The position numbers were made by a program, and so were the translations under genes. Under the pieces are notes generated by a model. The model did not search any database, was not told the DNA's origin, and was given only the letters and a program-made list of their open reading frames with translations. A stretch of DNA of 42,807 nt from Planctomycetales bacterium (GTDB lineage: Bacteria > Planctomycetota > Phycisphaerae > Sedimentisphaerales > Anaerohalosphaeraceae): assembly GCA_022615575.1 (NCBI GenBank), contig JAKEGM010000053.1, positions 1 to 42,807 on the forward strand, given 5' to 3'. Position 1 is the first letter of the stretch, and the number at the start of each line of letters is the position of its first letter. Shown here piece by piece: positions 8,087-15,511 of this stretch.

Positions 8087-8143
8087 ATGATGGATTTAAC
8101 GGTTTTCTTTGCCGTGGCGGGCTTCCGGAATGTCGGTGGATGA
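8087..8143 (+). CDS. Putative pyrK leader peptide (18 codons)
   Basis: The ORF runs ATG ATG ... TGA and encodes MMDLTVFFAVAGFRNVGG. It begins about ten bases after the predicted transcript start, so the GGG at 8076-8078 may or may not be in the mRNA as a weak ribosome site. Its codons run through the 5' arm of the terminator at 8121-8130, and its stop codon lies in the hairpin loop. A ribosome finishing it would cover the 5' arm and block the terminator. A U-rich run, TTTTCTTT, lies at 8103-8110 in the ORF. This is the geometry of UTP-responsive pyr attenuators in enterobacteria. That it is translated is inferred. Confidence 0.45.
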   Translation: MMDLTVFFAVAGFRNVGG

Positions 8144-8163
8144 ATGTTCCGGAAGCTTTTTTT
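8121..8163 (+). terminator. Attenuator terminator in the pyrK leader
   Basis: A perfect 10-bp stem, GCTTCCGGAA (8121-8130) with TTCCGGAAGC (8147-8156), encloses a 16-base loop and is followed by seven T residues (8157-8163). It lies between the promoter at 8043-8071 and the pyrK ATG at 8192, so transcripts must pass it to reach the structural genes. No alternative antiterminator pairing for the 5' arm is obvious upstream. Confidence 0.8.
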
Positions 8164-8191
8164 CATAATACCTTATGATTAAAGGGTTTAG

Positions 8192-9139
8192 ATGAACAAG
8201 GAAGAAGCCGCAAAAAAGGGGGTTTTTGAGGCGGAGGTACTCAGCAACCAGCCAATTCGGCAGTGTTACTACCGCTTAAACCTTCAATTTGACGTCAAAG
8301 GAAGTGCTCTTTTCAAGGATGTTATTCCCGGCCAGTTTTTGGAACTGGATTTGAGCAGTGTTTCTTTGCCGCCCCACTTTCATATCCCCCCCCATCTCAA
8401 GGAATCGGCAGAGAAGCAGGTTTTTTTGCGTCGGCCGTTCAGCTTTTCGGATGTTATAAACTCCGGTTCAAAAGGCGATTGTGTTAAAGTTGAAATCCTC
8501 TATTGCGTCCTCGGCCCTGCGACCGTCCGTATGATGACTCTCAAAGCCAAGGATCGAATCAGCGTCATAGGGCCGCTGGGCAACGGTTTTTCGATTCCGG
8601 AGGGGATTAGCCGGGCTGTTCTCATGGCCGGCGGGATGGGAGCACCGCCGATTCTTCACCTGGCAAGCTACCTGAAGAAAAATTACCCGGCGTGCAGCGT
8701 TGTCAGCTTCGTCGGCGCCCGAACCTGTGAGGATTTGCCGTTTACAGTCCGCATTGGAAACGTCAAGGGGCTTGTGCTGGACGAGTTCGAATCGATTCAA
8801 GTCCCCTCTTTTATCGCAACCGATGACGGGTCCGCCGGCTATCGCGGTTTTGTGACCGACCATACGCGGCAGTGGCTGCAAAAAAACACGGTCGAACCGG
8901 CCCAAACGGTCCTGTATGCGTGCGGGCCGGAACCGATGCTGGCCGGGGCAGCCCGTCTGGCCGATGATTTTTCGCTGCCCTGTCAGGTCAGTATGGAGCG
9001 GATGATGGGCTGCGGCATCGGATTATGCCAGAGTTGCGCGGTTGAGGTTAAAACAGCTGCACTGGACACGAAATACCAGTTGTGCTGCAAAGAAGGCCCG
9101 GTTTTTGACGCCCGGCGTGTTGTATTTCAGGCGGACTAA
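8192..9139 (+). CDS. pyrK: Dihydroorotate dehydrogenase electron-transfer subunit
   Basis: A 315-residue flavoprotein of the ferredoxin-reductase family. FLRRPFSFSD (about residues 82-91) is the FAD-binding RxYS-like motif, GGMGAPPILHLA the pyridine-nucleotide site, and the C-terminal GCGIGLCQSCAVEV with QLCCKEGPVFD holds the cysteines for a [2Fe-2S] cluster. PyrK passes electrons from dihydroorotate oxidation in PyrD to NAD. It is longer than many PyrK proteins (about 250-290) because of an N-terminal extension. The start follows AAAGGG. The stop overlaps the pyrD start by one base (TAATG), so the two are translationally coupled, as expected for subunits of one complex. Expression is probably controlled by the leader terminator upstream. 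Confidence 0.95.
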   Translation: MNKEEAAKKGVFEAEVLSNQPIRQCYYRLNLQFDVKGSALFKDVIPGQFLELDLSSVSLPPHFHIPPHLKESAEKQVFLRRPFSFSDVINSGSKGDCVKVEILYCVLGPATVRMMTLKAKDRISVIGPLGNGFSIPEGISRAVLMAGGMGAPPILHLASYLKKNYPACSVVSFVGARTCEDLPFTVRIGNVKGLVLDEFESIQVPSFIATDDGSAGYRGFVTDHTRQWLQKNTVEPAQTVLYACGPEPMLAGAARLADDFSLPCQVSMERMMGCGIGLCQSCAVEVKTAALDTKYQLCCKEGPVFDARRVVFQAD

Positions 9140-10071
9140 TGGAAACGAATGTGAACTTAAAAACAGAATTTGCAGGCCTTGAACTGGCGACACCGGTCGT
9201 CACGGCATCGGGCACCTGCGGCTATGCCGATGAACTTGCGGAATTTATGGACGTGTCGGAACTTGGCGCCATTACGACCAAAAGCATCACCCTGGAGCCG
9301 CGAAAGGGAAATCCGACACCGCGCATCGTTGAGACATGCGGGGGGATGCTCAATGCCATTGGTCTGGCCAACATGGGGCTGGCGCAGTTTCAACACGAGA
9401 TAATTCCCGTGCTGCGGCAGCTAAAGACAAAAATCTTTGTCAATCTGGCCGGCAAAACCATTGACGAGTATGCTGCGGTCGCCCGGGCGCTGTCGCCGGA
9501 AGAGGCGATTGACGGCTTTGAATTGAATATCAGCTGCCCCAATGTCAAAAAAGGCGGCATTACCTTCGGCACCGACCCCATGCTTATCCGTGAAATTACC
9601 GCAACGGTCAAAAAGGAATGCCGAAACAAGCCCCTTATGGTCAAACTGACGCCTGTGGTCACGGATATCAGCATTACGGCAAAGGCCGCGATTGAGGCGG
9701 GGGCAGATGCTCTGAGCATGGTCAATACCTTCACGGCGATGGTCATCAACATCGACAAACGCAAGCCCGTCCTGGCGAATCGGACAGGCGGCCTCAGCGG
9801 CCCGGCCATCAAACCGATAGCGGTCTATCTGGTCAACAAGGTCTATAACGAAGTCGCCAAAGACGCCGGTATTCCGATTTTGGGAATGGGCGGCATTCGC
9901 ACGGCCGCCGATGCGCTTGAGTTTATCATTGCAGGCGCCACCGCCGTGGCAATCGGCACGGCAACCTTTATCTATCCCAATGCGGCTCAGCAGGTCGTTG
10001 AGGGATTGCGGAACTACTGCCGCAGCAAAGGAATTTCAGACATTGGCGAACTTGTCGGCAGCTTGCTTTAA
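9139..10071 (+). CDS. pyrD: Dihydroorotate dehydrogenase, class 1B catalytic subunit
   Basis: 310 residues, the normal length for the NAD-linked class 1B enzyme. It has the FMN barrel with FELNISCPNVKKGG, whose Cys is the catalytic base of class 1 enzymes, PLMVKLTPVV, and the phosphate-binding end MGGIRTAADALEFIIAGATAVAIGTA. It oxidises dihydroorotate to orotate in the cytoplasm and works with PyrK, whose gene overlaps it by one base. The class 1B assignment rests on the PyrK partner and the Cys base, which separates it from the membrane quinone-linked class 2 (Ser base). Confidence 0.97.
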   Translation: METNVNLKTEFAGLELATPVVTASGTCGYADELAEFMDVSELGAITTKSITLEPRKGNPTPRIVETCGGMLNAIGLANMGLAQFQHEIIPVLRQLKTKIFVNLAGKTIDEYAAVARALSPEEAIDGFELNISCPNVKKGGITFGTDPMLIREITATVKKECRNKPLMVKLTPVVTDISITAKAAIEAGADALSMVNTFTAMVINIDKRKPVLANRTGGLSGPAIKPIAVYLVNKVYNEVAKDAGIPILGMGGIRTAADALEFIIAGATAVAIGTATFIYPNAAQQVVEGLRNYCRSKGISDIGELVGSLL

Positions 10072-10091
10072 GCGGGCTGTACTGGTATAAT
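10063..10091 (+). promoter_or_regulatory. Promoter at the end of pyrD for the downstream genes
   Basis: TTGCTT (10063-10068), a 17-base spacer and a perfect TATAAT (10086-10091), the -35 lying inside the last codons of pyrD. It would start transcription about 50 bases before the ATG at 10148, separating those genes from pyr control. Confidence 0.65.
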
Positions 10092-10147
10092 ATGACCCGA
10101 ATGGATGGACGGTATCTGTGAAAAGCCGGGGTTAAAAAAGGGATTTC

Positions 10148-10456
10148 ATGAGTCATTCGGATATACTGAAATTGTTAATGGATTATTTCCCGACCGCTGT
10201 TAATACGGGGCGGAGTTTGGTGTTTATCAGCGAGGACTGGCGGATTGAATTAAACGAGCGCAAGAATCCGCATTTTGGGCAAAACGGCAGGAATGTTCCC
10301 ATCATCCGGGTCAGGGTCTTCAAAAAAACCCTCAGCGGGGAATTTCTGCCGGGTCATTATGAGGATTTTCAGATTCATCCGATAAATGAACTTGCCCTGC
10401 AAATCGAACGCTATATTCAATATGCCGTAGGCCGGAATATCCGTGAAAACGTGTGA
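10148..10456 (+). CDS. Small conserved-looking protein of unknown function
   Basis: 102 residues, soluble, with no signal peptide or membrane segment. I do not recognise the family. The start is well supported by AAAAAAGGGATTTC before the ATG, and its own TATAAT-containing promoter lies upstream. Its end overlaps the next gene by 14 bases, which argues for co-translation with the YggU-family protein. The composition (mixed charged, no repeats) looks like a real globular protein. No catalytic motif is visible. Confidence 0.75.
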   Translation: MSHSDILKLLMDYFPTAVNTGRSLVFISEDWRIELNERKNPHFGQNGRNVPIIRVRVFKKTLSGEFLPGHYEDFQIHPINELALQIERYIQYAVGRNIRENV

Positions 10457-10763
10457 TTCGACGCCGGCGCCGGCCGGCCTGACAGCGATTCCCAACGGCG
10501 TGCTGATGACGGTCAAAGTCGTGCCCGGCAGCAGTCGCACGGAAACAGCCGGCTTTCACGGCCGGATGCTCAAGGTCAAGGTTGCCGCTGTTCCGGAAAA
10601 AGGCAAGGCCAATAAAGCCCTTGTGGCGTTTTTGGCCGGAAAATTGAATCTGAAAAAAGCCGCCGTGCAGATTCAAAGCGGCCAGACAAGCTGCATCAAG
10701 CAGATTATCCTTCAGGGAGTTACCGTTGGTGATGTGGAAGCATTGTTCCGAGAAAATCCTTAA
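10443..10763 (+). CDS. YggU/DUF167 family protein
   Basis: 106 residues starting at a GTG that overlaps the previous gene. The family core is clear: VKVVPGSSRTETAGFHG, then LKVKVAAVPEKGKANKALVAFLAGKL, an alpha/beta fold of about 90 residues. The function of YggU proteins is not established. It sits between a small unknown protein and a TPR protein, probably in one transcript. Its end may overlap the next gene by up to 38 bases, depending on which start that gene uses. Confidence 0.88.
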   Translation: MKTCDSTPAPAGLTAIPNGVLMTVKVVPGSSRTETAGFHGRMLKVKVAAVPEKGKANKALVAFLAGKLNLKKAAVQIQSGQTSCIKQIILQGVTVGDVEALFRENP

Positions 10764-12453
10764 CCTTTGCGGCTTGTTTGGCTGGATGGGAGCGGAATTT
10801 TCGGCATTCCTTTGTTTAAGCATGCCGGCTGAATCGGCCGCTCTGGCCAACCAGCACAAACAGGGACTTCGGGCCTATACCATCCAAGGGGTTCTCCGGT
10901 TAGAGGATGACGAAATCGACATGGGCACCGCCGCCCTGATTTTGAGCCGTGAATGGGGAACGCAGCGGACAACCCATACGTACCGCCGCAAAATCGACGA
11001 TATGGCCGAGGCCATTCTCAGGAGACTGGACGAGCAGCATCTGCCCGCTGATTACCGGGCCATCGGCGTGATAAACACCTATCTGTTTGAGGACCTCAGA
11101 TTCACATCCGTTAAGACCGCCGACAATCCGGAAGACTTGTTTTTGCATGTGGTCCTGGAAAAGAAACAGGGGTACTGCCTGAGTTTATCGGTTCTGTATC
11201 TGGCGATTGCCGAGCGCATCGGCCTGCCGGTTCACGGCGTGGTCGTGCCGGGGCATTTTTTTGTCCGCTACGACGACGGCCAGCGCCGGTACAATATTGA
11301 AACAACCTCCAAAGGCGCCTCCGCGGACGATGCGCATTACCTGTCCGAGTTCAACCCGCCCGATCGTCCCCAGACGCTGTACATGAAAAATCTGACACCC
11401 AAACAGACGCTGGGATGCTTTTTCAATAATCTGGGCAACAGTTACATGGCGGTCGGCGACACGGAAAAGGCGTTTGAGGCGTTGCTGCGCGCGGTGCAAA
11501 TCAATCCCCTGCTTTCGGAAGCCAACATGAATCTGGGCAATATCTATCTGCAGAAAAAAATGCCTCATCAGGCCATCGCCCAGTATGAAAAAGCCCTGAC
11601 GATTCTCGGCAGCGACGCCAAGGCCATGAATAATCTCGGCTCCGCTTACATGCAGCTAAACAATTACGAGACAGCGGAATCCTGCTACAAAACGGCCTTG
11701 AAACTCGATCCTTCCTCCACCGATTTCTATCGAAATCTCGCCGGCGCGCTGCAGGGTCAGGGGAAGTTTGAGGAAGCCGTCAGTCAGCTTGGGGCCGCGG
11801 TTGTCCTGAACCCGCAGGATACGGCGGCGTTTGCCTTGCTGGGGCAGATTTCCAGGGAATTGAAGCGTTTCCCCGATGCGGAAAAACATCTTCTAAAGGC
11901 GCTGGCTCTTGAACCCTCGCTGATGTCGGCGATGATTTCGCTGGGTTACACCTATCTGGATCAAAATCACCTGGACAAGGCGATGGAGACATTCGAGGCG
12001 GCCCTGAACTACCGTGACGCCCTGCCGCAGGCATGGTTCGGCATCGCCCAGATTTACCGCCGGAAAGGACAAGCGAACGACGAAATACGGGCCTATGAAC
12101 AGGCGCTGTCGCACGACCCGTCCATGGTGGCCGCTCTTCAGAATCTGGGAAACGCCTATACCGACAAGGGGCGGGAAACGGAAGCCATTGAGGCCTATCG
12201 GAAGGCGATTCGAATTGACCCGAAAAAGGCAGACCTTCATTACAACTTGGGCGTTGTGCTGGCAAAACTTAAACGGCACGACCATGCGGTCGAGGAATAT
12301 TTGCAGACAATTCAACTGGACGCGAACAACGCCCATGCGTATAATGGGCTGGCGGTTTCGCATTATTACCTGGGGAATGCCGAATTGGCCCGAACCTATG
12401 CCCGACAGGCAGAGGCGCTTGGGTTTGAAGTGTCCGAAGTATTGCTGAAGTGA
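10726..12453 (+). CDS. Transglutaminase-like/TPR repeat protein
   Basis: About 575 residues from a TTG at 10726 behind AGGGAG. An ATG at 10786 (residue 21) would avoid most of the overlap with the preceding gene and is also possible. The N-terminal half (about 60-230) resembles the SirB1-type transglutaminase-like domain: NTYLFEDLRF, KKQGYCLSLSVLYLAIAERIGLPVHGVVVPGHFFVRYDDG, including a Cys (in GYCLS) and a His (in GHFFV) of a papain-like triad. From about residue 240 to the end there are nine or ten TPR units such as AYMQLNNYETAESCYKTALKLDPSS and DLHYNLGVVLAKLKRHDHAVEEY. TPRs bind partner proteins. The role of the transglutaminase-like part is not known and may be structural. Confidence 0.85.
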   Translation: MVMWKHCSEKILNLCGLFGWMGAEFSAFLCLSMPAESAALANQHKQGLRAYTIQGVLRLEDDEIDMGTAALILSREWGTQRTTHTYRRKIDDMAEAILRRLDEQHLPADYRAIGVINTYLFEDLRFTSVKTADNPEDLFLHVVLEKKQGYCLSLSVLYLAIAERIGLPVHGVVVPGHFFVRYDDGQRRYNIETTSKGASADDAHYLSEFNPPDRPQTLYMKNLTPKQTLGCFFNNLGNSYMAVGDTEKAFEALLRAVQINPLLSEANMNLGNIYLQKKMPHQAIAQYEKALTILGSDAKAMNNLGSAYMQLNNYETAESCYKTALKLDPSSTDFYRNLAGALQGQGKFEEAVSQLGAAVVLNPQDTAAFALLGQISRELKRFPDAEKHLLKALALEPSLMSAMISLGYTYLDQNHLDKAMETFEAALNYRDALPQAWFGIAQIYRRKGQANDEIRAYEQALSHDPSMVAALQNLGNAYTDKGRETEAIEAYRKAIRIDPKKADLHYNLGVVLAKLKRHDHAVEEYLQTIQLDANNAHAYNGLAVSHYYLGNAELARTYARQAEALGFEVSEVLLK

Positions 12454-12480
12454 AACCCAAAATACAAGAAAGGATTGATT

Positions 12481-13320
12481 ATGAAAAAAGTGAAAAAGAT
12501 ACTGGTCCGCGCGGGTATTATCCTGCTGGTGCTGATCGCTGCCGTCGCGATTCTGATCAAACTCTACGGGAATCAGGCGGTGAAAATCGGGATTGAAAAG
12601 GCCTCTCGGTTCGCCTTAAAGGTCGATACTCGCCTGGGGGGGGTCAACCTGTTTATCTTGGGAGGAACGCTGGATTTGAACAATCTGGAAATTGACAATC
12701 CGGAGGGTTACGAGCATCCGACATTTCTCAACCTGGGTCATGGTCATGTGGATTTGGCGACAACAAGTTTGCTGAGCGAGACCATTGAAATCGAGAAAAT
12801 GCAGTTTGACAACATCACCCTGACCATCGAACAAAAAGGTATGAGCAACAACCTCAAGGAAATCCTGAATAATCTGCCGAAGCCCAAGCCCGATCAAGAA
12901 CCAGCCCCGGAACCCGCCAAAGAGGAAAAGCCCGGAAAAAAACTCCTGATTAAACAATTGGACATCAACGGCATTGAAGTCAAGGTTAAACTGCTTCCCG
13001 TTCCCGGCCGGGCGGACACCCTGACGCTGAGAATCAATCCGATACACATGGAAAACCTCGGTTCGAACGAAAAGATAGATCTGCCGGCGCTAATTTCGAA
13101 AATATTGACGGCCATTGCCGGCGGCATCGCCGAGCAAGGCAAAGACCTGCTTCCGACGGATATGATCAACTCCATCGGCGACCAGCTTAGTGAACAGAGA
13201 CAAAAGATCCTCGAATCCGGCAAAGAAGCCGGATCCGGCTTGCTTCAAGGGGTCGAAGATGTGGGCAAGTCAGCGACTGACGCCATAAAAGGCCTCCTCC
13301 CCGGTAAGAAAGAGGACTAA
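12481..13320 (+). CDS. AsmA-like envelope protein
   Basis: 279 residues. An N-terminal signal anchor (about 8-28, KILVRAGIILLVLIAAVAILI) is followed by a region typical of the AsmA/DUF748 family: ASRFALKVDTRLGGVNLFILGGTLDLNNLEIDNPEGY and later DITL-type beta strands. A proline/glutamate-rich linker lies near 135-155. The protein is short for the family. AsmA-like proteins are thought to help move or organise outer-membrane lipids, which suits the lipid A genes downstream. The ATG at 12481 follows GAAAGGATTGATT and is preferred over a TTG two codons earlier. Confidence 0.75.
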   Translation: MKKVKKILVRAGIILLVLIAAVAILIKLYGNQAVKIGIEKASRFALKVDTRLGGVNLFILGGTLDLNNLEIDNPEGYEHPTFLNLGHGHVDLATTSLLSETIEIEKMQFDNITLTIEQKGMSNNLKEILNNLPKPKPDQEPAPEPAKEEKPGKKLLIKQLDINGIEVKVKLLPVPGRADTLTLRINPIHMENLGSNEKIDLPALISKILTAIAGGIAEQGKDLLPTDMINSIGDQLSEQRQKILESGKEAGSGLLQGVEDVGKSATDAIKGLLPGKKED

Positions 13321-13388
13321 CGCAAATCGGGCAGATGGGACATATTCTTACTGCCAGTACCTGCACAGCATGATTTCAGTGTGATTCG

Positions 13389-14396
13389 ATGCAATGCCGA
13401 ACCCAACAAAAGAACGGGATGATTCTGCATCCGGGGGCTATTGGCGACTGCCTGCTGACGCTTCCGTTGGCAGTTTATATGAAGCAGGTTTTCGGGCTGG
13501 ACCGGCTGGATTTTGTCGGCAAAAGCGAATACATCGACTTTTACCCGGACAGAACCTGCATCGACCGCATTCGTTCCATTGAAGGCATTGAACTGCATCG
13601 GCTTTTTCAAGACCGGACGGATTTTTTTTGGGACGACAAAGACCGGCTTTGCGAGGCGTTCGCCGGCTATGAGCAGATAGTCAGTTTTCTTGGCGATGGC
13701 CACCCTTCATTTGAAAGCAATCTGCTCTTTACGGTTCACAGCACCCATTCAGCCGATGTGGTGGTCCTGCCTTCGGCAGCGCCGGCGGATTATCCGGCCC
13801 ATATTACCGACTTTTACTGCCGCCAGTTTCAGCGGGAATTGTATCTTGAAGCCCCCGAATCGGAGCCGGAATCAGGGCAGCGGATAACACCGCTGCCGTC
13901 GGATTTTGCCGCCGGCAGAGAGCTTTTCGAATGCGCCGGAATCAACCCTGAACAGACCATCGTCTTAATCCACCCCGGCAGCGGCTCCAAAACCAAAAGC
14001 TGGCATTGGGATAATTTCCACCAAACCGCCTCCGAATTGAAGGCAAATAACGTCCAGCCGGTCTTTCTGCTGGGGCCGGCGGAACAGGAACGGCTTGGAC
14101 AACCCGTTCTGGCCGACTTGCAGCGTCATGAGCTCGTTCTGGAGAATCTTTCGCTGACACAGGTCCTTCAAACGCTGACCCAGGCGGATGCATTTCTCGG
14201 AAATGACAGCGGCATCAGCCATTTGTCGGCGGCCATGGGAAAACGAACGGTTGTCCTGTTTGGGCCAAGCAATCCTGTCCACTACCGCCCTCTCGGCCCC
14301 GCCGTTACCCTTCTGGAACCGTCTGCCGCAAGTTTTGCCGCCTCCGATGCCGCAGAATGTCACACGGTCGTCCAGGCGATGCTCCAATCGCTCTGA
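13389..14396 (+). CDS. Glycosyltransferase family 9 (heptosyltransferase-like)
   Basis: 335 residues. It has the GT9 signature features: MILHPGAIGDCLLTLPLAVYMKQ at the N terminus, IHPGSGSKTKSWHWDNF in the middle (nucleotide-sugar domain) and LGNDSGISHLSAAMGKRTVVLFGPSNPVHYRPLG near the end. GT9 enzymes such as WaaF/WaaC add heptose to lipopolysaccharide core. The acceptor and sugar here are unknown. The first ATG (13389) has no clear ribosome site, and the ATG at 13419, ten codons later, could be the start since the conserved region begins there. It is followed by lpxD and lpxI, which fits lipopolysaccharide assembly. Confidence 0.85.
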   Translation: MQCRTQQKNGMILHPGAIGDCLLTLPLAVYMKQVFGLDRLDFVGKSEYIDFYPDRTCIDRIRSIEGIELHRLFQDRTDFFWDDKDRLCEAFAGYEQIVSFLGDGHPSFESNLLFTVHSTHSADVVVLPSAAPADYPAHITDFYCRQFQRELYLEAPESEPESGQRITPLPSDFAAGRELFECAGINPEQTIVLIHPGSGSKTKSWHWDNFHQTASELKANNVQPVFLLGPAEQERLGQPVLADLQRHELVLENLSLTQVLQTLTQADAFLGNDSGISHLSAAMGKRTVVLFGPSNPVHYRPLGPAVTLLEPSAASFAASDAAECHTVVQAMLQSL

Positions 14397-14415
14397 AATC
14401 CCGTCAAATCAGCAT

Positions 14416-14443
14416 TTGACGCTCTCGTCTCCAATGGTATAAT
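14416..14443 (+). promoter_or_regulatory. Promoter for lpxD-lpxI
   Basis: TTGACG (14416-14421), a 16-base spacer and perfect TATAAT (14438-14443) lie about 30 bases upstream of the lpxD ATG. Confidence 0.7.
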
Positions 14444-14472
14444 AGCCTCAAAAAGTTAAAACAGGATTGAAT

Positions 14473-15507
14473 ATGCACCAAAAGACCGTACAGGAAATTT
14501 CCGACCACGTCGGCGGTCGCATCATTGGCGATGCGGCGGTCGTGATTGAATCAGCCGCAACGCTGGACAGCGCCGGCCCCGGCCAGGTTACCTTCCTGAG
14601 CAATCCTAAATATGCCCCCCGCGTCCAGACGACACAAGCGACGGCGGTGTTGGTTTCCAAAAAAGTCGAAACAAACGCCTGCCAAATCATTGTTGAGGAC
14701 CCGTATTACGCATTTATGCAGGCCGTTGTCCTGCTTCACGGCCACCGTCAGCACCCACAGACCGGCATCAGCAAACAGGCCTCTGTCGCAGGTTCGGCCA
14801 AAATCGGCAAAAACTGCAATATCCACGCATTCGCCGTGGTCAGCGAAAACACGGTGATCGGCGACAATTGCCATATCTATCCCGGCGTTTTTGTAGGCCC
14901 CCACGTTACGATTGGCGATGACTGTGTTTTGTATCCCAACGCGGTCATTTATGACGGCTGCCGGATTGGTCATCGGGTTATTGTCCAATCCAATGCATCG
15001 GTAGGCCAGGATGGTTTCGGCTTTGCGACGCATAAGGGGGAGCATCACAAAATCCCCCAAATCGGCATTGTTATTTTGGAGGATGACGTGGAAATCGGGG
15101 CCGGCTGTGTGGTTGAACGCGGGACGCTGGACAATACCCTCATCGGCAAAGGCAGCAAACTCGGCGATTCGGTCGCCATCGGGCACGGCACGAAAATCGG
15201 TCCACATTGTCTGCTGGTGCCGCAGGCGGGCGTGGCCGGCTCAGCGGAACTGGGGCACCATTGCGTGCTGGGCGGACAGGTCGGCGTCGTCGGCCATATT
15301 AAGGTCGGCAACATGGTCAAGGTCGGCGCCAAGGCGGGCGTGATTAACGACGTGCCGGATGGTGCTACGATTGTCGGCACCCCTGCCATCGACGCCAACA
15401 AGGCCAGGCGGGCGTATGCCCTTATCGAAACCCTGCCGGAAATACGGCAGAAATTGCGGGCCTTGGACAAGCAGGTTCAGCGGCTGGCCGGCGACCAGGA
15501 AACATAA
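14473..15507 (+). CDS. lpxD: UDP-3-O-acylglucosamine N-acyltransferase
   Basis: 344 residues. The N-terminal uridine-binding domain (IIGDAAVVIESAATLDSAGPGQVTFLSNPKYA) is followed by a left-handed beta-helix of hexapeptide repeats (IGKNCNIHAFAVVSENTVIGDNC and onward). The catalytic-His region SVAIGHGTKIGPHC and the end segment GAKAGVINDVPDGATIVGTPA are present. It adds the second acyl chain in lipid A synthesis, in the cytoplasm. The ATG at 14473 follows AGGATTGAAT and is preferred over a TTG two codons upstream. A close promoter is present and lpxI begins four bases after the stop. Confidence 0.95.
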   Translation: MHQKTVQEISDHVGGRIIGDAAVVIESAATLDSAGPGQVTFLSNPKYAPRVQTTQATAVLVSKKVETNACQIIVEDPYYAFMQAVVLLHGHRQHPQTGISKQASVAGSAKIGKNCNIHAFAVVSENTVIGDNCHIYPGVFVGPHVTIGDDCVLYPNAVIYDGCRIGHRVIVQSNASVGQDGFGFATHKGEHHKIPQIGIVILEDDVEIGAGCVVERGTLDNTLIGKGSKLGDSVAIGHGTKIGPHCLLVPQAGVAGSAELGHHCVLGGQVGVVGHIKVGNMVKVGAKAGVINDVPDGATIVGTPAIDANKARRAYALIETLPEIRQKLRALDKQVQRLAGDQET

Positions 15508-15511
15508 AACG

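Larger units (their letters stand above)
7291..8191. other. Long non-coding region between rhaB and pyrK
   Basis: About 900 bases, visibly more AT-rich than the flanking genes, with no credible protein-coding ORF apart from an 18-codon leader ORF. In order it holds: the divergent rhaB upstream region, a reverse-strand 3' half of tRNA-Ala (7438-7478), an AT-rich unexplained stretch (about 7480-7780) with imperfect repeats around 7548-7600 (GAACC-ATACT-GGTTC and two AATAGTT-like copies), a forward 3' half of tRNA-Asp (7789-7830), a terminator hairpin (7835-7869), an AT-rich stretch where I see nothing specific (7870-8042), and the pyrK promoter and leader (8043-8191). Confidence 0.8.

Noticed and set aside
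8072-8190. PyrR-binding anti-antiterminator loop in the pyrK leader
   Set aside because: No sequence similar to the known PyrR-binding consensus and no alternative pairing for the terminator 5' arm was found, so PyrR control is not supported here.
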